Shown piece by piece: positions 32,170 through 40,567 of a DNA stretch of 47,153 nucleotides; the first letter of the stretch is position 1, and each line of letters begins with the position of its first letter. A program made the position numbers and the translations under genes. The notes under the pieces were generated by a model. That model was not told the origin of the DNA, ran no database searches, and saw nothing but the letters and a program-made list of their open reading frames with translations. The stretch comes from Pseudomonadota bacterium (lineage in GTDB: Bacteria; Pseudomonadota; Gammaproteobacteria; Burkholderiales; SG8-39): positions 1-47,153 of the forward strand of contig JANXRZ010000006.1 in assembly GCA_025352885.1 (NCBI GenBank). Direction: 5' to 3'.

Positions 32170-33441
32170 ATGAACAAGAAAATGGCCGAAGTCCTGGTGC
32201 GGGTGGGCCCCGACGCGCCGATGGGCAAGCTGATGCGCCGTTACTGGATTCCCATCCTTTCGTCCTCCGAGATTCCGGAGCCCGACAGCCCGCAGGTCCG
32301 CGTGAAGATCCTTGGCGAAACCCTGCTCGCGTTTCGCGCCAGCGACGGCAAGCCCGGTCTCATCGACGAGCACTGCGCACACCGGGGTGCGTCGCTGTTC
32401 TTCGGGCGAAACGAGGAGGGCGGAATCCGGTGCTCTTACCACGGCTGGAAATTCGATCTTTCGGGACAATGTGTGGAGCTGCCCTCTGTCCCGGCCCTCG
32501 CGCCGAAGATGAGCATCACCGCGTATCCCTGCATCGAGCGGGGCGGCCTCGTGTGGGCGTACATGGGACCCAAGGACAAGATGCCGGAGCCGCCGGACCT
32601 CGAGTGGTGCGGTATCCCGGAGGAGAATCGTTTCATCTCCAAGCGCCTGCAGGAATGCAGCTGGCTGCAGGCCATGGAAGGCGGCATCGATACGACGCAC
32701 GCGTCCTGGGTGCACCGTTTCGAGCTCGACATCGACCCCATGCACCGCGAGGCCAAGGCCAACAAGTACATCAAGGCCGACCGCAATGCGGTGTTCGACG
32801 TCGAGGAAATGCCGCATGGCCTCTCGATTTATGGCCGGCGCAACGGCGAGCCCGATTCGTATTACTGGCGCATCACGCAGTACCTGTTTCCCTGGTACAC
32901 GCTGATCCCGCCGTTCGGTCCGCACCCGCTCGGGGGCCATGTGTGGGTGCCGATCGACGATGAGCACTGCTGGGCGTGGAGCATCAACTTCTATCCGGAC
33001 AAGCCGCTTGCGCCGGACGAGCGGCGCGACCTCGAAGAGGGTCTCGGCATCCACGTCAAGTACGAGCCGGGCACTTTCCGGCCGGCCGCAAACAAGGACA
33101 ACGACTACCTGATCGACCGCGTGGCGCAAAAGGAAAAGCGCTCGTTCAGCGGCGTCCAGGGGTTCTCGGTGCAGGACGCCTCGCTCCAGGAAAGCATGGG
33201 GCCGATCCAGGACCATTCGAAAGAGCACCTGGTCGCGACCGATAAACCGATCGCGATGGCGCGGCGCATGCTCTTCAACGCCGCACTGAACTTGTCGCAG
33301 GGCATCGAGCCGCCCGCACTCGCTGCGTCAGTGCAGCGTGTCCGCGCCGCATCGGTGCTGTTGGACAAGAATGCAAGCGTCATCGAGTGGGCGAATGAAA
33401 CGCTCTACGACGAACTCGCCCAGCCTGTGTTTTCCCTGTGA
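32170..33441 (+). CDS. Rieske aromatic-ring oxygenase, alpha subunit (phthalate 4,5-dioxygenase type)
   Basis: A 423-residue Rieske non-heme iron oxygenase. The 2Fe-2S ligands are Cys69, His71, Cys88 and His91 (CxH, 16 residues, CxxH). The mononuclear iron site has Asp174, His177 and His182 in EGGIDTTHASWVH. The N-terminal GPDAPMGKLMRRYWIP is typical of the phthalate-dioxygenase-like branch that works with a separate reductase and no beta subunit. It should hydroxylate or demethylate an aromatic acid. No reductase gene is in the cluster, so electrons must come from a reductase encoded elsewhere. Its TGA overlaps the GTG start of a Bug receptor gene. Confidence 0.92.
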   Translation: MNKKMAEVLVRVGPDAPMGKLMRRYWIPILSSSEIPEPDSPQVRVKILGETLLAFRASDGKPGLIDEHCAHRGASLFFGRNEEGGIRCSYHGWKFDLSGQCVELPSVPALAPKMSITAYPCIERGGLVWAYMGPKDKMPEPPDLEWCGIPEENRFISKRLQECSWLQAMEGGIDTTHASWVHRFELDIDPMHREAKANKYIKADRNAVFDVEEMPHGLSIYGRRNGEPDSYYWRITQYLFPWYTLIPPFGPHPLGGHVWVPIDDEHCWAWSINFYPDKPLAPDERRDLEEGLGIHVKYEPGTFRPAANKDNDYLIDRVAQKEKRSFSGVQGFSVQDASLQESMGPIQDHSKEHLVATDKPIAMARRMLFNAALNLSQGIEPPALAASVQRVRAASVLLDKNASVIEWANETLYDELAQPVFSL

Positions 33442-34415
33442 CGCGGTCGATGGGTCGTGGATGGGCCGCCGCGGCGCTGGCGTGCGCCTTGGCGTCGTTC
33501 GGCTTGCACGCGCAGGAGTGGGCGCCGACGAAGCCCGTACGCATCATCGTCCCGGTGGTCGGCGGCACGAACGATCTTGTTGCAAGACTGGTCGCCCCCA
33601 GGCTGCAGGAAGCGCTGGGGCAGTCGGTCATCGTGGAGAACAAGGGCGGGGCCGGCGGCAACATCGGCTCTGACCTCGTGGCGAAGGCGCCGCCCGATGG
33701 GCACATGCTGCTCATCGGCTACAACGGGCCGATTGCGGTCAACGTGTCTCTGTTCGACAAGATGCCGTATGACCCGGTCAAGGACCTCGCGCCGATCACG
33801 CTGGCCGTGACGGCGCCGCAGTTCCTCACCGTGCACCCGAGCGTTCCGGCGCATACCGTCGCCGAGCTGATTGCGCTCGCTAAAGCGCAGCCGGGCAAGC
33901 TCAGCTACGCCTCCATTGCGGTGGGCAGCGCCTCGCACCTCACCATGGAGATGCTGAAGACCGCGGCGAACGTCGACATCGTTCACATCCCGTACAAGGG
34001 TTCGGCCCCGGCCGTTACGGACCTGCTCGGGGGCAATGTGCAGACCGCTTTCTTCGTTCCCGGCAACGTGCTCCAGTACGTCAAGGCGGGCCAGATCCGC
34101 CTGCTGGCCTCGACCGGGCGCAAGCGCTTCGCGACGACGCCGAACGTGCCGACCATGATCGAATCGGGTTTTACGGATTTCGAGGCGGTCGCGTGGATCG
34201 GGTTCCTCACCACCGGCGGGACGCCCAGGCCGATCATCGACCGCTACAACCGCGAAGTGGTGCGCATCCTCAATACGCCCGAGGTGCGCGACAAGCTGCT
34301 CGCCGTGGAATTCGAAATGGTTGCGGGGTCGCCGGAGCAGTTCGGCGAGTGGATCCGCACCGAGATCCAACGCTGGGGCAAGGTCATCAAGCAGACGGGC
34401 GCGAAAGCGAACTAA
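33438..34415 (+). CDS. Bug/TctC-family periplasmic receptor
   Basis: A 325-residue exported protein: signal peptide to about residue 26 (AAAALACALASFGLHAQ), then WAPTKPVRIIVPVVGGTNDLVARL. Family blocks include VENKGGAGGNIGSDLVAKAPPDGHML, YASIAVGSASHLTMEMLK and HIPYKGSAPAVTDLLGGNV. The GTG start overlaps the Rieske oxygenase stop (GTGA); an ATG four codons later is an alternative. Being sandwiched between ring-modifying and ring-cleaving enzymes, it probably binds the aromatic acid that this cluster degrades. Confidence 0.92.
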   Translation: MTRSMGRGWAAAALACALASFGLHAQEWAPTKPVRIIVPVVGGTNDLVARLVAPRLQEALGQSVIVENKGGAGGNIGSDLVAKAPPDGHMLLIGYNGPIAVNVSLFDKMPYDPVKDLAPITLAVTAPQFLTVHPSVPAHTVAELIALAKAQPGKLSYASIAVGSASHLTMEMLKTAANVDIVHIPYKGSAPAVTDLLGGNVQTAFFVPGNVLQYVKAGQIRLLASTGRKRFATTPNVPTMIESGFTDFEAVAWIGFLTTGGTPRPIIDRYNREVVRILNTPEVRDKLLAVEFEMVAGSPEQFGEWIRTEIQRWGKVIKQTGAKAN

Positions 34416-34420
34416 AAGCC

Positions 34421-35128
34421 ATGAGCGATAAGTCTATCCCCCACCCGTCGGTGTTTGTCGAGCAGCGCCGTCTCGAACTCATCAAGGGCTACAAGGTCCA
34501 CGAGTCGCGCACGCCCGAGAAACCGGTGCGCGTCATCACGCCGTCGCAGACTGTTGGACCTTTTTATCCGCAGGCGCTGATCGGGCCGGGCGAAGACGAT
34601 CTCGCCTGCAAGGTGCCGGGCGGCCCGCGCGCGCTCGGCACGCCGATCGTCGTTTCGGGGCAGGTCTTCGATGAGGCCGGCAAGGCCGTGCGCGGTGCTC
34701 TTGTCGAGGTCTGGCAAGCGAACAAGTGGGGTAAATACGAGCATCCGGTGGACCAGACGCCCGAGCCGCTCGACCCGAATTTCAAGGGCTGCGGCCGCAT
34801 GCTGACCGATGCCGAAGGCCGGTACCGCTTCCGCGCGATCAAGCCGGGGGCTTATCCGAATCCGGGCTATGACAACTGGATGCGGCCGCCGCACATCCAT
34901 TTCTCGGTTTTTGGCGCAGGCGTCATGCAAAGGCTCATCACGCAGGTGTATTTCCCCGGCGAGGCGCTGAACGACATCGACCCGATCCTCAACGGCATCG
35001 AAGATCTCGACGCACGCGCCTCCCTCATTGCACGGGAAGGCCCGCCCGAGGCCGACGGCACGCTGAGCTTTGCCTTCGACATCGTGTTGCGCGGCAGCGG
35101 CGAGACGCCTTTTTTCGTCGATCCGTAA
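34421..35128 (+). CDS. Intradiol ring-cleavage dioxygenase, protocatechuate 3,4-dioxygenase beta (PcaH) type
   Basis: A 235-residue enzyme with all four Fe(III) ligands of the PcaH family: Tyr106 (GKYEH), Tyr145 (PGAYP), His158 and His160 (PPHIHFSVFG), plus Arg155. It has the PcaH signatures ITPSQTVGPFYP and LDPNFKGCGRMLTDAEGRYRF. Such enzymes split the ring of a catechol between the two hydroxyls to give a muconate. Protocatechuate 3,4-dioxygenase normally pairs PcaH with the alpha subunit PcaG, but no pcaG is present here, so this may be a homo-oligomer or use another substrate. It follows the Bug gene after 5 bases. Confidence 0.9.
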   Translation: MSDKSIPHPSVFVEQRRLELIKGYKVHESRTPEKPVRVITPSQTVGPFYPQALIGPGEDDLACKVPGGPRALGTPIVVSGQVFDEAGKAVRGALVEVWQANKWGKYEHPVDQTPEPLDPNFKGCGRMLTDAEGRYRFRAIKPGAYPNPGYDNWMRPPHIHFSVFGAGVMQRLITQVYFPGEALNDIDPILNGIEDLDARASLIAREGPPEADGTLSFAFDIVLRGSGETPFFVDP

Positions 35129-35134
35129 CCGGTC

Positions 35135-36016
35135 TTGGACAAGCCGATCCGCGACTGCCTCGGGCCGCTTCCCACGCCCTCTGCGCCGAAGCGGGACCTG
35201 CCACCGGGCGCGTGGGACACGCACTTCCATGTGCTCGGCCCGCAGGCGAGGTTCCCGTATTCGCCCACGCGCAAGTACACACCGCCCGATGCCTTGCTCG
35301 AAGCGTGCCTGCACATGCATGCGACACTCGGCATCGAGCGCGGGCTGGTGGTGCATGCCAACACTCATGGGTTCGACAATGCCGTGGATCTCGATGCGGT
35401 TGCGCGCTCGAACGGCCGGTATCTCGCGGTTGTGCGGCTCGACGCAAAGGCGACCCGGGCGGGATGCGAGCGCCTGCACGAGCAGGGCGCCCGGGGGGTG
35501 CGCTTCGCGTTCAACCCGCAGCATGGCGGGTCCCTCGACCATGCGGTGTTCGACCATGTGCTCGAGTGCATCGAGGGGTTGGGCTGGTTCGTCGAGTTGC
35601 ATTTCGACGGAGCCGCGTTGCCGGGCCTCAAAGAGTGGCTTGGGGCGATTCGGGCGACGGTCGTGATCGATCACCTCGGGCGCATCGACCCGTCTCTCGG
35701 AATCGAACAACGGCCCTTCAGCGATCTGTGCGAGCTGGTAGTGCGGGAGAGCATCTGGGTCAAGCTGAGCGGCGCCGACCGCCTCACGAAGACCGGGGTC
35801 CCCTATGCCGACGTGATTCCATTTGCCCAGCGACTGATCGAGCTCGCGCCGGACCGCATGCTCTGGGGCAGCGACTGGCCGCATACCGGCGTGTTCGATG
35901 CGGCGCGCATCCCCGATGACGCCAAACTGGTCGATGCCCTGTTCGAGTTTGCGCCCGACGAGTCGGTTCGCAAAAAGATCCTTGTCGACAATCCCAACCG
36001 TCTGATGGGCCTCTAG
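35135..36016 (+). CDS. Amidohydrolase of the LigI / 2-pyrone-4,6-dicarboxylate lactonase group
   Basis: A 293-residue TIM-barrel hydrolase with WDTHFHVLGPQARFPYSPTRKYTPPDA near the start (His-x-His near residues 30-32), VIDHLGRIDPS in the middle and WGSDWPHTG near residue 248. It is related to the copy at 18562-19458. LigI-type enzymes hydrolyse a pyrone or lactone, so here it may act on a lactone formed after ring cleavage by the preceding dioxygenase. The TTG start lies 6 bases after the dioxygenase stop; no ATG gives the full domain. Confidence 0.85.
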   Translation: MDKPIRDCLGPLPTPSAPKRDLPPGAWDTHFHVLGPQARFPYSPTRKYTPPDALLEACLHMHATLGIERGLVVHANTHGFDNAVDLDAVARSNGRYLAVVRLDAKATRAGCERLHEQGARGVRFAFNPQHGGSLDHAVFDHVLECIEGLGWFVELHFDGAALPGLKEWLGAIRATVVIDHLGRIDPSLGIEQRPFSDLCELVVRESIWVKLSGADRLTKTGVPYADVIPFAQRLIELAPDRMLWGSDWPHTGVFDAARIPDDAKLVDALFEFAPDESVRKKILVDNPNRLMGL

Positions 36017-36026
36017 GAAGACCTTC

Positions 36027-36800
36027 ATGAACCGAATGAAAGACAAAGTCGCCCTGTTTACGGGGGGAGGTGCGGGAATAGGCGCGTCCGCCGCGAGAGT
36101 GTTCTGTTCCGAAGGCGCTTCGGTCGTGCTGGTCGACCAGGATCGCGCAGCCCTCGACAGGACCGCGGAGGCAATTCGTGCGGACATCAAAGGCGCGAGA
36201 GTCGAAGTGCATGCCGCCGACGTTGCCAATGCCGATGAAGCGAAGCGCGCCGTAGGAAAGGCGATCACCGTCTTCGGCCGCCTCGATGTGCTCGTCAATA
36301 ACGCGGCCATGCGCAATTACGCTGCGATAGCCGATGCAACGACGGAAGAATGGCAGGCCATGCTCGGGGTGAACCTCGTTGGCGCGGCGAATTACTGCCG
36401 CGCGGCGATCCCGGAACTGCGGCGCGCAGGCAAAGGCAGCATCGTGACGGTGTCCTCCTGCTACGCGGTCACGGGGCGCAAGGGCATGGGTCTTTACGAC
36501 GCGACGAAGGCCGGCCTCCTCGCGATGACGCGCACGCTCGCATTCGAAGAGGCTGCGCACGGCGTGCGCGCCAACGCGGTTTGCCCCGGTTCGACGTTGA
36601 CGGACTTCCATATCGGGCGGGCGAAGGCCAAGGGCAAGTCCGTCGAAGAACTCAAGGGCGAGCGCAGCGACAACTCGCTCGTCGGGCGGTGGGCGAGCCC
36701 CGAGGAAATCGCGTGGCCCATCCTGTGGCTCGCCTCGGACGAAGCTTCGTTCATCACCGGCGCAACGCTCATGGTCGACGGCGGCCTGTCGATCATGTGA
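36027..36800 (+). CDS. Short-chain dehydrogenase/reductase
   Basis: A 257-residue classical SDR. The cofactor loop is TGGGAGIGASAAR (about 12-24), the structural motif NNAAM near residue 91, and the catalytic set is a Ser in VTVSSCYAVTG with Tyr157 and Lys161 (YDATK). An Asp after the second strand (VLVDQD) favours NAD over NADP. It should oxidise or reduce an alcohol/ketone or a dihydrodiol in the aromatic pathway. AGGAAG lies 7 bases before the ATG. It is 10 bases after the amidohydrolase gene and ends the tightly packed part of the cluster. Confidence 0.92.
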   Translation: MNRMKDKVALFTGGGAGIGASAARVFCSEGASVVLVDQDRAALDRTAEAIRADIKGARVEVHAADVANADEAKRAVGKAITVFGRLDVLVNNAAMRNYAAIADATTEEWQAMLGVNLVGAANYCRAAIPELRRAGKGSIVTVSSCYAVTGRKGMGLYDATKAGLLAMTRTLAFEEAAHGVRANAVCPGSTLTDFHIGRAKAKGKSVEELKGERSDNSLVGRWASPEEIAWPILWLASDEASFITGATLMVDGGLSIM

Positions 36801-36811
36801 GCGATCGGGCA

Positions 36812-36820
36812 TGCCATAAT
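36812..36820 (+). promoter_or_regulatory. Extended -10 box (TGcCATAAT) 6 bases before a start codon
   Basis: TG, one base, CATAAT, then six bases (TTGCGC) and the ATG of the acyl-CoA-dehydrogenase-like gene. There is no ribosome site, which suggests a leaderless mRNA and a separate transcript inside the catabolic cluster. Confidence 0.55.
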
Positions 36821-36826
36821 TTGCGC

Positions 36827-37768
36827 ATGCCGAATGCCGCAATTTCCGCCCTGTTGTCCCCGACTTCGGCTGCGGACGAATGCGTTGATGCACGCGCGTG
36901 GTGGCCGCGTTGGCGCAAGATTGCTGCGCGAACGCAAGACCCATTCGAGCGCGCGATCCTCGGCGGCGCCGAAGCGGACCGGCTCGGGTGGTCATTCGCC
37001 TCGGGCTACCAGGCGGCGCTTCGGGTGCTCGACCCTTCGCTTTCCGATGACGCGATCGCAGCGCTGTGCGTGACCGAAGCCGAAGGGAATTTCCCACGAG
37101 CGATCAAGACGTCCCTCGCATCACAGGGCGAAGGCTATGTTTTAAACGGCGAGAAGCGCTGGACGACGCTCGGGCCCGAGGGCAGCGTGTTCCTCGTAAT
37201 CGCGAGTGAAGGCGGTTCGGGGGACGACCGTCCTTCGCTCAGGGCCGTTCGCATCCTATCGGGGACGCCCGGCCTCGTAATTGAGCCCATGCCGCCGACT
37301 GCCTTCGTGCCTGAGGTGCCCCATGCGCGCGTGAAGCTCGACAACGTGCGCGTGCCCACGTCGGCGGTGCTCGAAGGCGACGGATACCTCCGGTACGTGA
37401 AGCCGTTCCGAACGATCGAGGACATCCACGTCCATGCGGCGTGCATCGCTTACCTTGTCGCCGAAGGGCGCAGGCGCGTGTGGCCGCAGGGCTGGATGGA
37501 GCGCTCGATCCTGCTGCTCCATGCCCTGAGCGCGCTGGCGAAACTGGACCCGCTGGCCTCGCAAACGCACGTAGCGCTTTCCGCGGCGCTGGAAGCCGGC
37601 GAGGCGGTGGCCAGGGAGGCCGACGTCCACTGGCTGCGGGCCGGCGAGGATCCCGCCGCCGCGCGGTGGGCGCGCGACCGCAAGCTTTTTACGGTGGCCG
37701 CAAGGGCGCGCGTGGAAAGGCTGGCCGCGGCGTGGAAGCGGCTCGACTCGCCGGCGCATTCAACCTAA
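36827..37768 (+). CDS. Acyl-CoA-dehydrogenase-like protein, shortened
   Basis: A 313-residue protein that resembles acyl-CoA dehydrogenases only in its middle part: CVTEAEGNFPRAIKTSL and YVLNGEKRWTTLG (FAD-binding beta domain) and VKLDNVRVPTSAVLEGDGY. The family is usually about 380 residues; here the N-terminal helical domain is reduced and the C-terminal domain is short, without the recognisable catalytic Glu loop. It may be a flavoprotein with another reaction or a structural paralogue. It has its own -10 box, and the diiron protein gene follows after 32 bases. Confidence 0.72.
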   Translation: MPNAAISALLSPTSAADECVDARAWWPRWRKIAARTQDPFERAILGGAEADRLGWSFASGYQAALRVLDPSLSDDAIAALCVTEAEGNFPRAIKTSLASQGEGYVLNGEKRWTTLGPEGSVFLVIASEGGSGDDRPSLRAVRILSGTPGLVIEPMPPTAFVPEVPHARVKLDNVRVPTSAVLEGDGYLRYVKPFRTIEDIHVHAACIAYLVAEGRRRVWPQGWMERSILLLHALSALAKLDPLASQTHVALSAALEAGEAVAREADVHWLRAGEDPAAARWARDRKLFTVAARARVERLAAAWKRLDSPAHST

Positions 37769-37800
37769 CATCGACGTACTTTCCGTGCAGGAGCAAGGCC

Positions 37801-38865
37801 ATGTCCACTCTTCATCGTTACGCGTTGCCGGTTGAGGAAACTCATTGGAAAGTCGGCGGAGAGGTCGAGGCGTCGTTCACATGGGACTACGACGCCCGCA
37901 GCGAAGACCTGCTGAACCTGTATTCGAAAGGCAAGCGCCAGCAGTGGGATGCCGCGACCCGGATCGACTGGGAGTTGCCGGTCAATCCGGAAGACCCCAT
38001 GGAGATGGATGAGACGGTCTTGCCGCTTTATGGCACGCCGATGTGGGGCAAGCTTTCGGATAAGCAGAAGGTGGAGATCCGCTACCACAACCAGGTGCAC
38101 ATGCTCTCGCAATTCCTGCACGGCGAGCAGGGCGCGCTGGTGTGCTCGGCGCGCATCGTGCAGGATGTGCCGACCATCGAGTCGAAATTCTATGCGGCGA
38201 CCCAGGTCATGGACGAGGCGCGGCATGTGGAAGCCTTCCGCAAGCTGCTCACCGACAAATACCGCATGGTCTATCCCATCTCGCCGCCGCTCAAGGCGCT
38301 GCTCGAGAAAACGCTCGCCGATTCGCGCTGGGATTTCACTTATTTGGGCATGCAGGTGCTGATCGAGGGACTTGCGCTCGTGGCCTTCCAGAGCATCCGC
38401 GACTACTCGAAGAACAAGCTGTGCCAACAGGTCAACGCGTATGTCATGCAGGACGAGGCGCGGCACGTCGCGTTTGGCCGCATGGCGCTGCGCGACTACT
38501 ACCCGACGCTGACCCAGGCCGAGCGCAACGAGCGCGAAGAATTCGTCATCGAAGGCGCTGTCTATCTCAAGGACCGCATGCGCTCCCGCGAGATGTGGGA
38601 AAAGCTCGGCTACGATCCCGAGGAAATCATGCGGGAGATCGAGGGGTCCGAAGGCCACATTCGCTACGTCATGCGGCTGTTCTCCCGAATTGTCCCGACC
38701 GTTCGCGATATCGGCCTGTGGAGCCCGCGCGTGCAAAAAGCCTTCGCCGACATGGGCGTCATGAAATACGCGACCACCGATGCCGAGGCCATGCTCGAGA
38801 AAGACAGCCAGGTCGCCGAGGAGTTCGACCGCCTGATGAAGCAGGGCTGGAAAGCTACCGCCTAG
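37801..38865 (+). CDS. Ferritin-like diiron protein (oxygenase/oxidase candidate)
   Basis: A 354-residue helical protein with a complete set of six carboxylate and His ligands for a diiron centre: Glu109 (GEQ), Glu139 and His142 (DEARH), Glu189 (IEG), Glu219 and His222 (DEARH). The two DEARH boxes are 80 residues apart, as in ribonucleotide-reductase-like and AurF-type N-oxygenases. It should activate oxygen; candidate reactions are hydroxylation or N-oxidation, not decidable from sequence. AGGAG lies about 11 bases before the ATG. The last 4 bases overlap the end of the convergent Bug gene. Confidence 0.85.
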   Translation: MSTLHRYALPVEETHWKVGGEVEASFTWDYDARSEDLLNLYSKGKRQQWDAATRIDWELPVNPEDPMEMDETVLPLYGTPMWGKLSDKQKVEIRYHNQVHMLSQFLHGEQGALVCSARIVQDVPTIESKFYAATQVMDEARHVEAFRKLLTDKYRMVYPISPPLKALLEKTLADSRWDFTYLGMQVLIEGLALVAFQSIRDYSKNKLCQQVNAYVMQDEARHVAFGRMALRDYYPTLTQAERNEREEFVIEGAVYLKDRMRSREMWEKLGYDPEEIMREIEGSEGHIRYVMRLFSRIVPTVRDIGLWSPRVQKAFADMGVMKYATTDAEAMLEKDSQVAEEFDRLMKQGWKATA

Positions 38866-39827
38866 TCGAGCTTGGCCCCGGAGGCGGTCACCGCTTCACG
38901 CCATTTTTCGGTGTCGCGGCGGAGGAAGTCGCCGAACTGCTGCGGCGTGCCGCCGACGATTTCCAGTCCCTGGGCTGCAAATCGCTCGCGCAACGCAGGA
39001 TCGGCCAGCACCTTGCCGATTTCTGCATTCAGCCGCGCAATGATGGGCGCGGGCGTTCCGGCGGCCACCATGATCCCCTGCCAGCCCACCGCGCTGTAGT
39101 CCTTGAACCCCGCCTCGGCCATGGTCGGTACGTCCGGCGCGGCCGGTGAGCGCGTCACGCCGGTGATGGCCAAGGCCTTGATGCGGCCGGTCTTCACATG
39201 CGGCAGGGCGGTCAACAGGTCGTTCGAGAGGACTTCCACTTCTTTCGCCACGAGCGCCTGGAGAGCGGCGGCCGCGCCCTTATACGGGATGTGCACGAGG
39301 CTGATGCCGGCGTGCAGCTTGAAGAGCTCGATGGCCAGGTGCGGGAAGGTGCCGTTGCCGGGCGAGGAGTAGTTGAGCTTGCCCGGGCTCGCCTTGGCGA
39401 GTTTCACCAGATCGGCGATGCTGTTTGCCGGCACGCCCTCGGACACCAGGATGAAGTTCGGGATGAACACCATGTTGATCACCGGCGCAAAAGCCTTGGC
39501 CGTGTCGTAGGGGAGCGACTTGTAGAGGCTCGGGTTGATCGCAAGGCTTGTGTTGGCGTAGAGCAGCATGTGGCCGTCGGCCGGGCCTTTCGCAACGAGG
39601 TCCGCTCCCAACGCACCACCCGCGCCCGGCCTGTTTTCGATGACGAGCGGCTGGCCGAGCGTGGAGGTGAGCTTGTCGCCGATCAGGCGGGCGAGGATGT
39701 CCGCCGAGCCGCTCGGCGGGAACGGCACGATGAAGCGGATGGGCTTGACGGGATAGTCCTGCGCGAAAGCCGGCAGGCACACCGCGAACGTTCCAAGCAG
39801 GCCAAGAAGAATTCGAATCGATTTCAT
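38862..39827 (-). CDS. Bug/TctC-family periplasmic receptor
   Basis: A 321-residue exported protein: signal peptide to about residue 22 (LLGLLGTFAVCLPAFAQ), then YPVKPIRFIVPFPPSGSADILAR. Other blocks are IENRPGAGGALGADLVAKGPADGHML, YSSPGNGTFPHLAIELFK and HIPYKGAAAALQALVAKEV. The ATG overlaps the stop of the SDR gene by 4 bases. It is the last gene of the four-gene coupled operon that also contains the membrane cyclase, so its amount may be tied to that of the cyclase and SDR. Confidence 0.93.
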   Translation of the reverse strand: MKSIRILLGLLGTFAVCLPAFAQDYPVKPIRFIVPFPPSGSADILARLIGDKLTSTLGQPLVIENRPGAGGALGADLVAKGPADGHMLLYANTSLAINPSLYKSLPYDTAKAFAPVINMVFIPNFILVSEGVPANSIADLVKLAKASPGKLNYSSPGNGTFPHLAIELFKLHAGISLVHIPYKGAAAALQALVAKEVEVLSNDLLTALPHVKTGRIKALAITGVTRSPAAPDVPTMAEAGFKDYSAVGWQGIMVAAGTPAPIIARLNAEIGKVLADPALRERFAAQGLEIVGGTPQQFGDFLRRDTEKWREAVTASGAKLD

Positions 39828-40567
39828 GCAAGCGCTCCGTCTACTGCGATCGTCTGGCCGGTGACCCAGCTCGCCAGGTCGCTTGCAAGGAAGAGCGCTA
39901 CATTCGCGACTTCCTCGGGCGTGCCCATGCGCCCGAAAGGGCAGCGCGCGAGAACGTGCTGGTAGACCTGCGGATTCTCCTTCATGTTGATGTCCCAGGT
40001 GCCGCCCTTGAAGAAGATCGGGCCGGGCGCCACGCAGTTCACGCGGATCTTCTTCGGCGCGAGTTGCGCCGCCTGCGTGCGGGTGTACTGGATGATGGCG
40101 GCCTTGATCGCCCCGTAGGGCGGCGTGCGCACGCTCGGGCGCAGGCCGGCCAGTGCCGAGACGTGCACGATCGAGCCCGCGCTCTGCTCCAGAAAGGGCA
40201 GGGCCGCATACGACGCACGGATCGGCGCCATGAGATCGACGCCGATGCTCGCCGCCCAGCCTGCTTCATCGTCCGAGCGTCCGAAAGCGGACGCGTTGTT
40301 GACCAGCACATCGATGCCGCCGAGCGCGCTCGCGGCGCCTTCGACGTACGCCTTGACCGCGCTTGCGTCCGAGAGGTCGCAGGTCGCTGCGTGAACTTGG
40401 TTGCCGGCCGAACGCAGGGCTAGTTCCGTTTCGCGCAGCGCACCTTCGCCGCGCGCGCAGATCGAGACGCTCGCGCCGGCCTGGGCAAAGGCAAGCGCAA
40501 TCGCCCGGCCGATACCCCGGCTGCCGCCTGCCACGAGAACTTTCTTTCCCGGGAATTCGATGTTCAC
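39824..40567 (-). CDS. Short-chain dehydrogenase/reductase
   Basis: A 247-residue classical SDR: cofactor loop AGGSRGIGRAIAL (about 13-25), NNASAFG near residue 87, catalytic Ser in VHVSALAGL with Tyr and Lys in PPYGAIKAA, and a C-terminal WVTGQTIAVDGAL. An Arg in ICARGEG after the second strand suggests NADP. The GTG start has GGAGG 5 bases before it and overlaps the cyclase stop by 4 bases (GTGA). The substrate is unknown; it may process the acid bound by the co-encoded Bug receptor. Confidence 0.92.
   Translation of the reverse strand: MNIEFPGKKVLVAGGSRGIGRAIALAFAQAGASVSICARGEGALRETELALRSAGNQVHAATCDLSDASAVKAYVEGAASALGGIDVLVNNASAFGRSDDEAGWAASIGVDLMAPIRASYAALPFLEQSAGSIVHVSALAGLRPSVRTPPYGAIKAAIIQYTRTQAAQLAPKKIRVNCVAPGPIFFKGGTWDINMKENPQVYQHVLARCPFGRMGTPEEVANVALFLASDLASWVTGQTIAVDGALA

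Noticed and set aside
34412..36316. Long minus-strand frame of 634 codons
   Set aside because: It runs opposite to the intradiol dioxygenase, amidohydrolase and SDR genes and has no recognisable domain.
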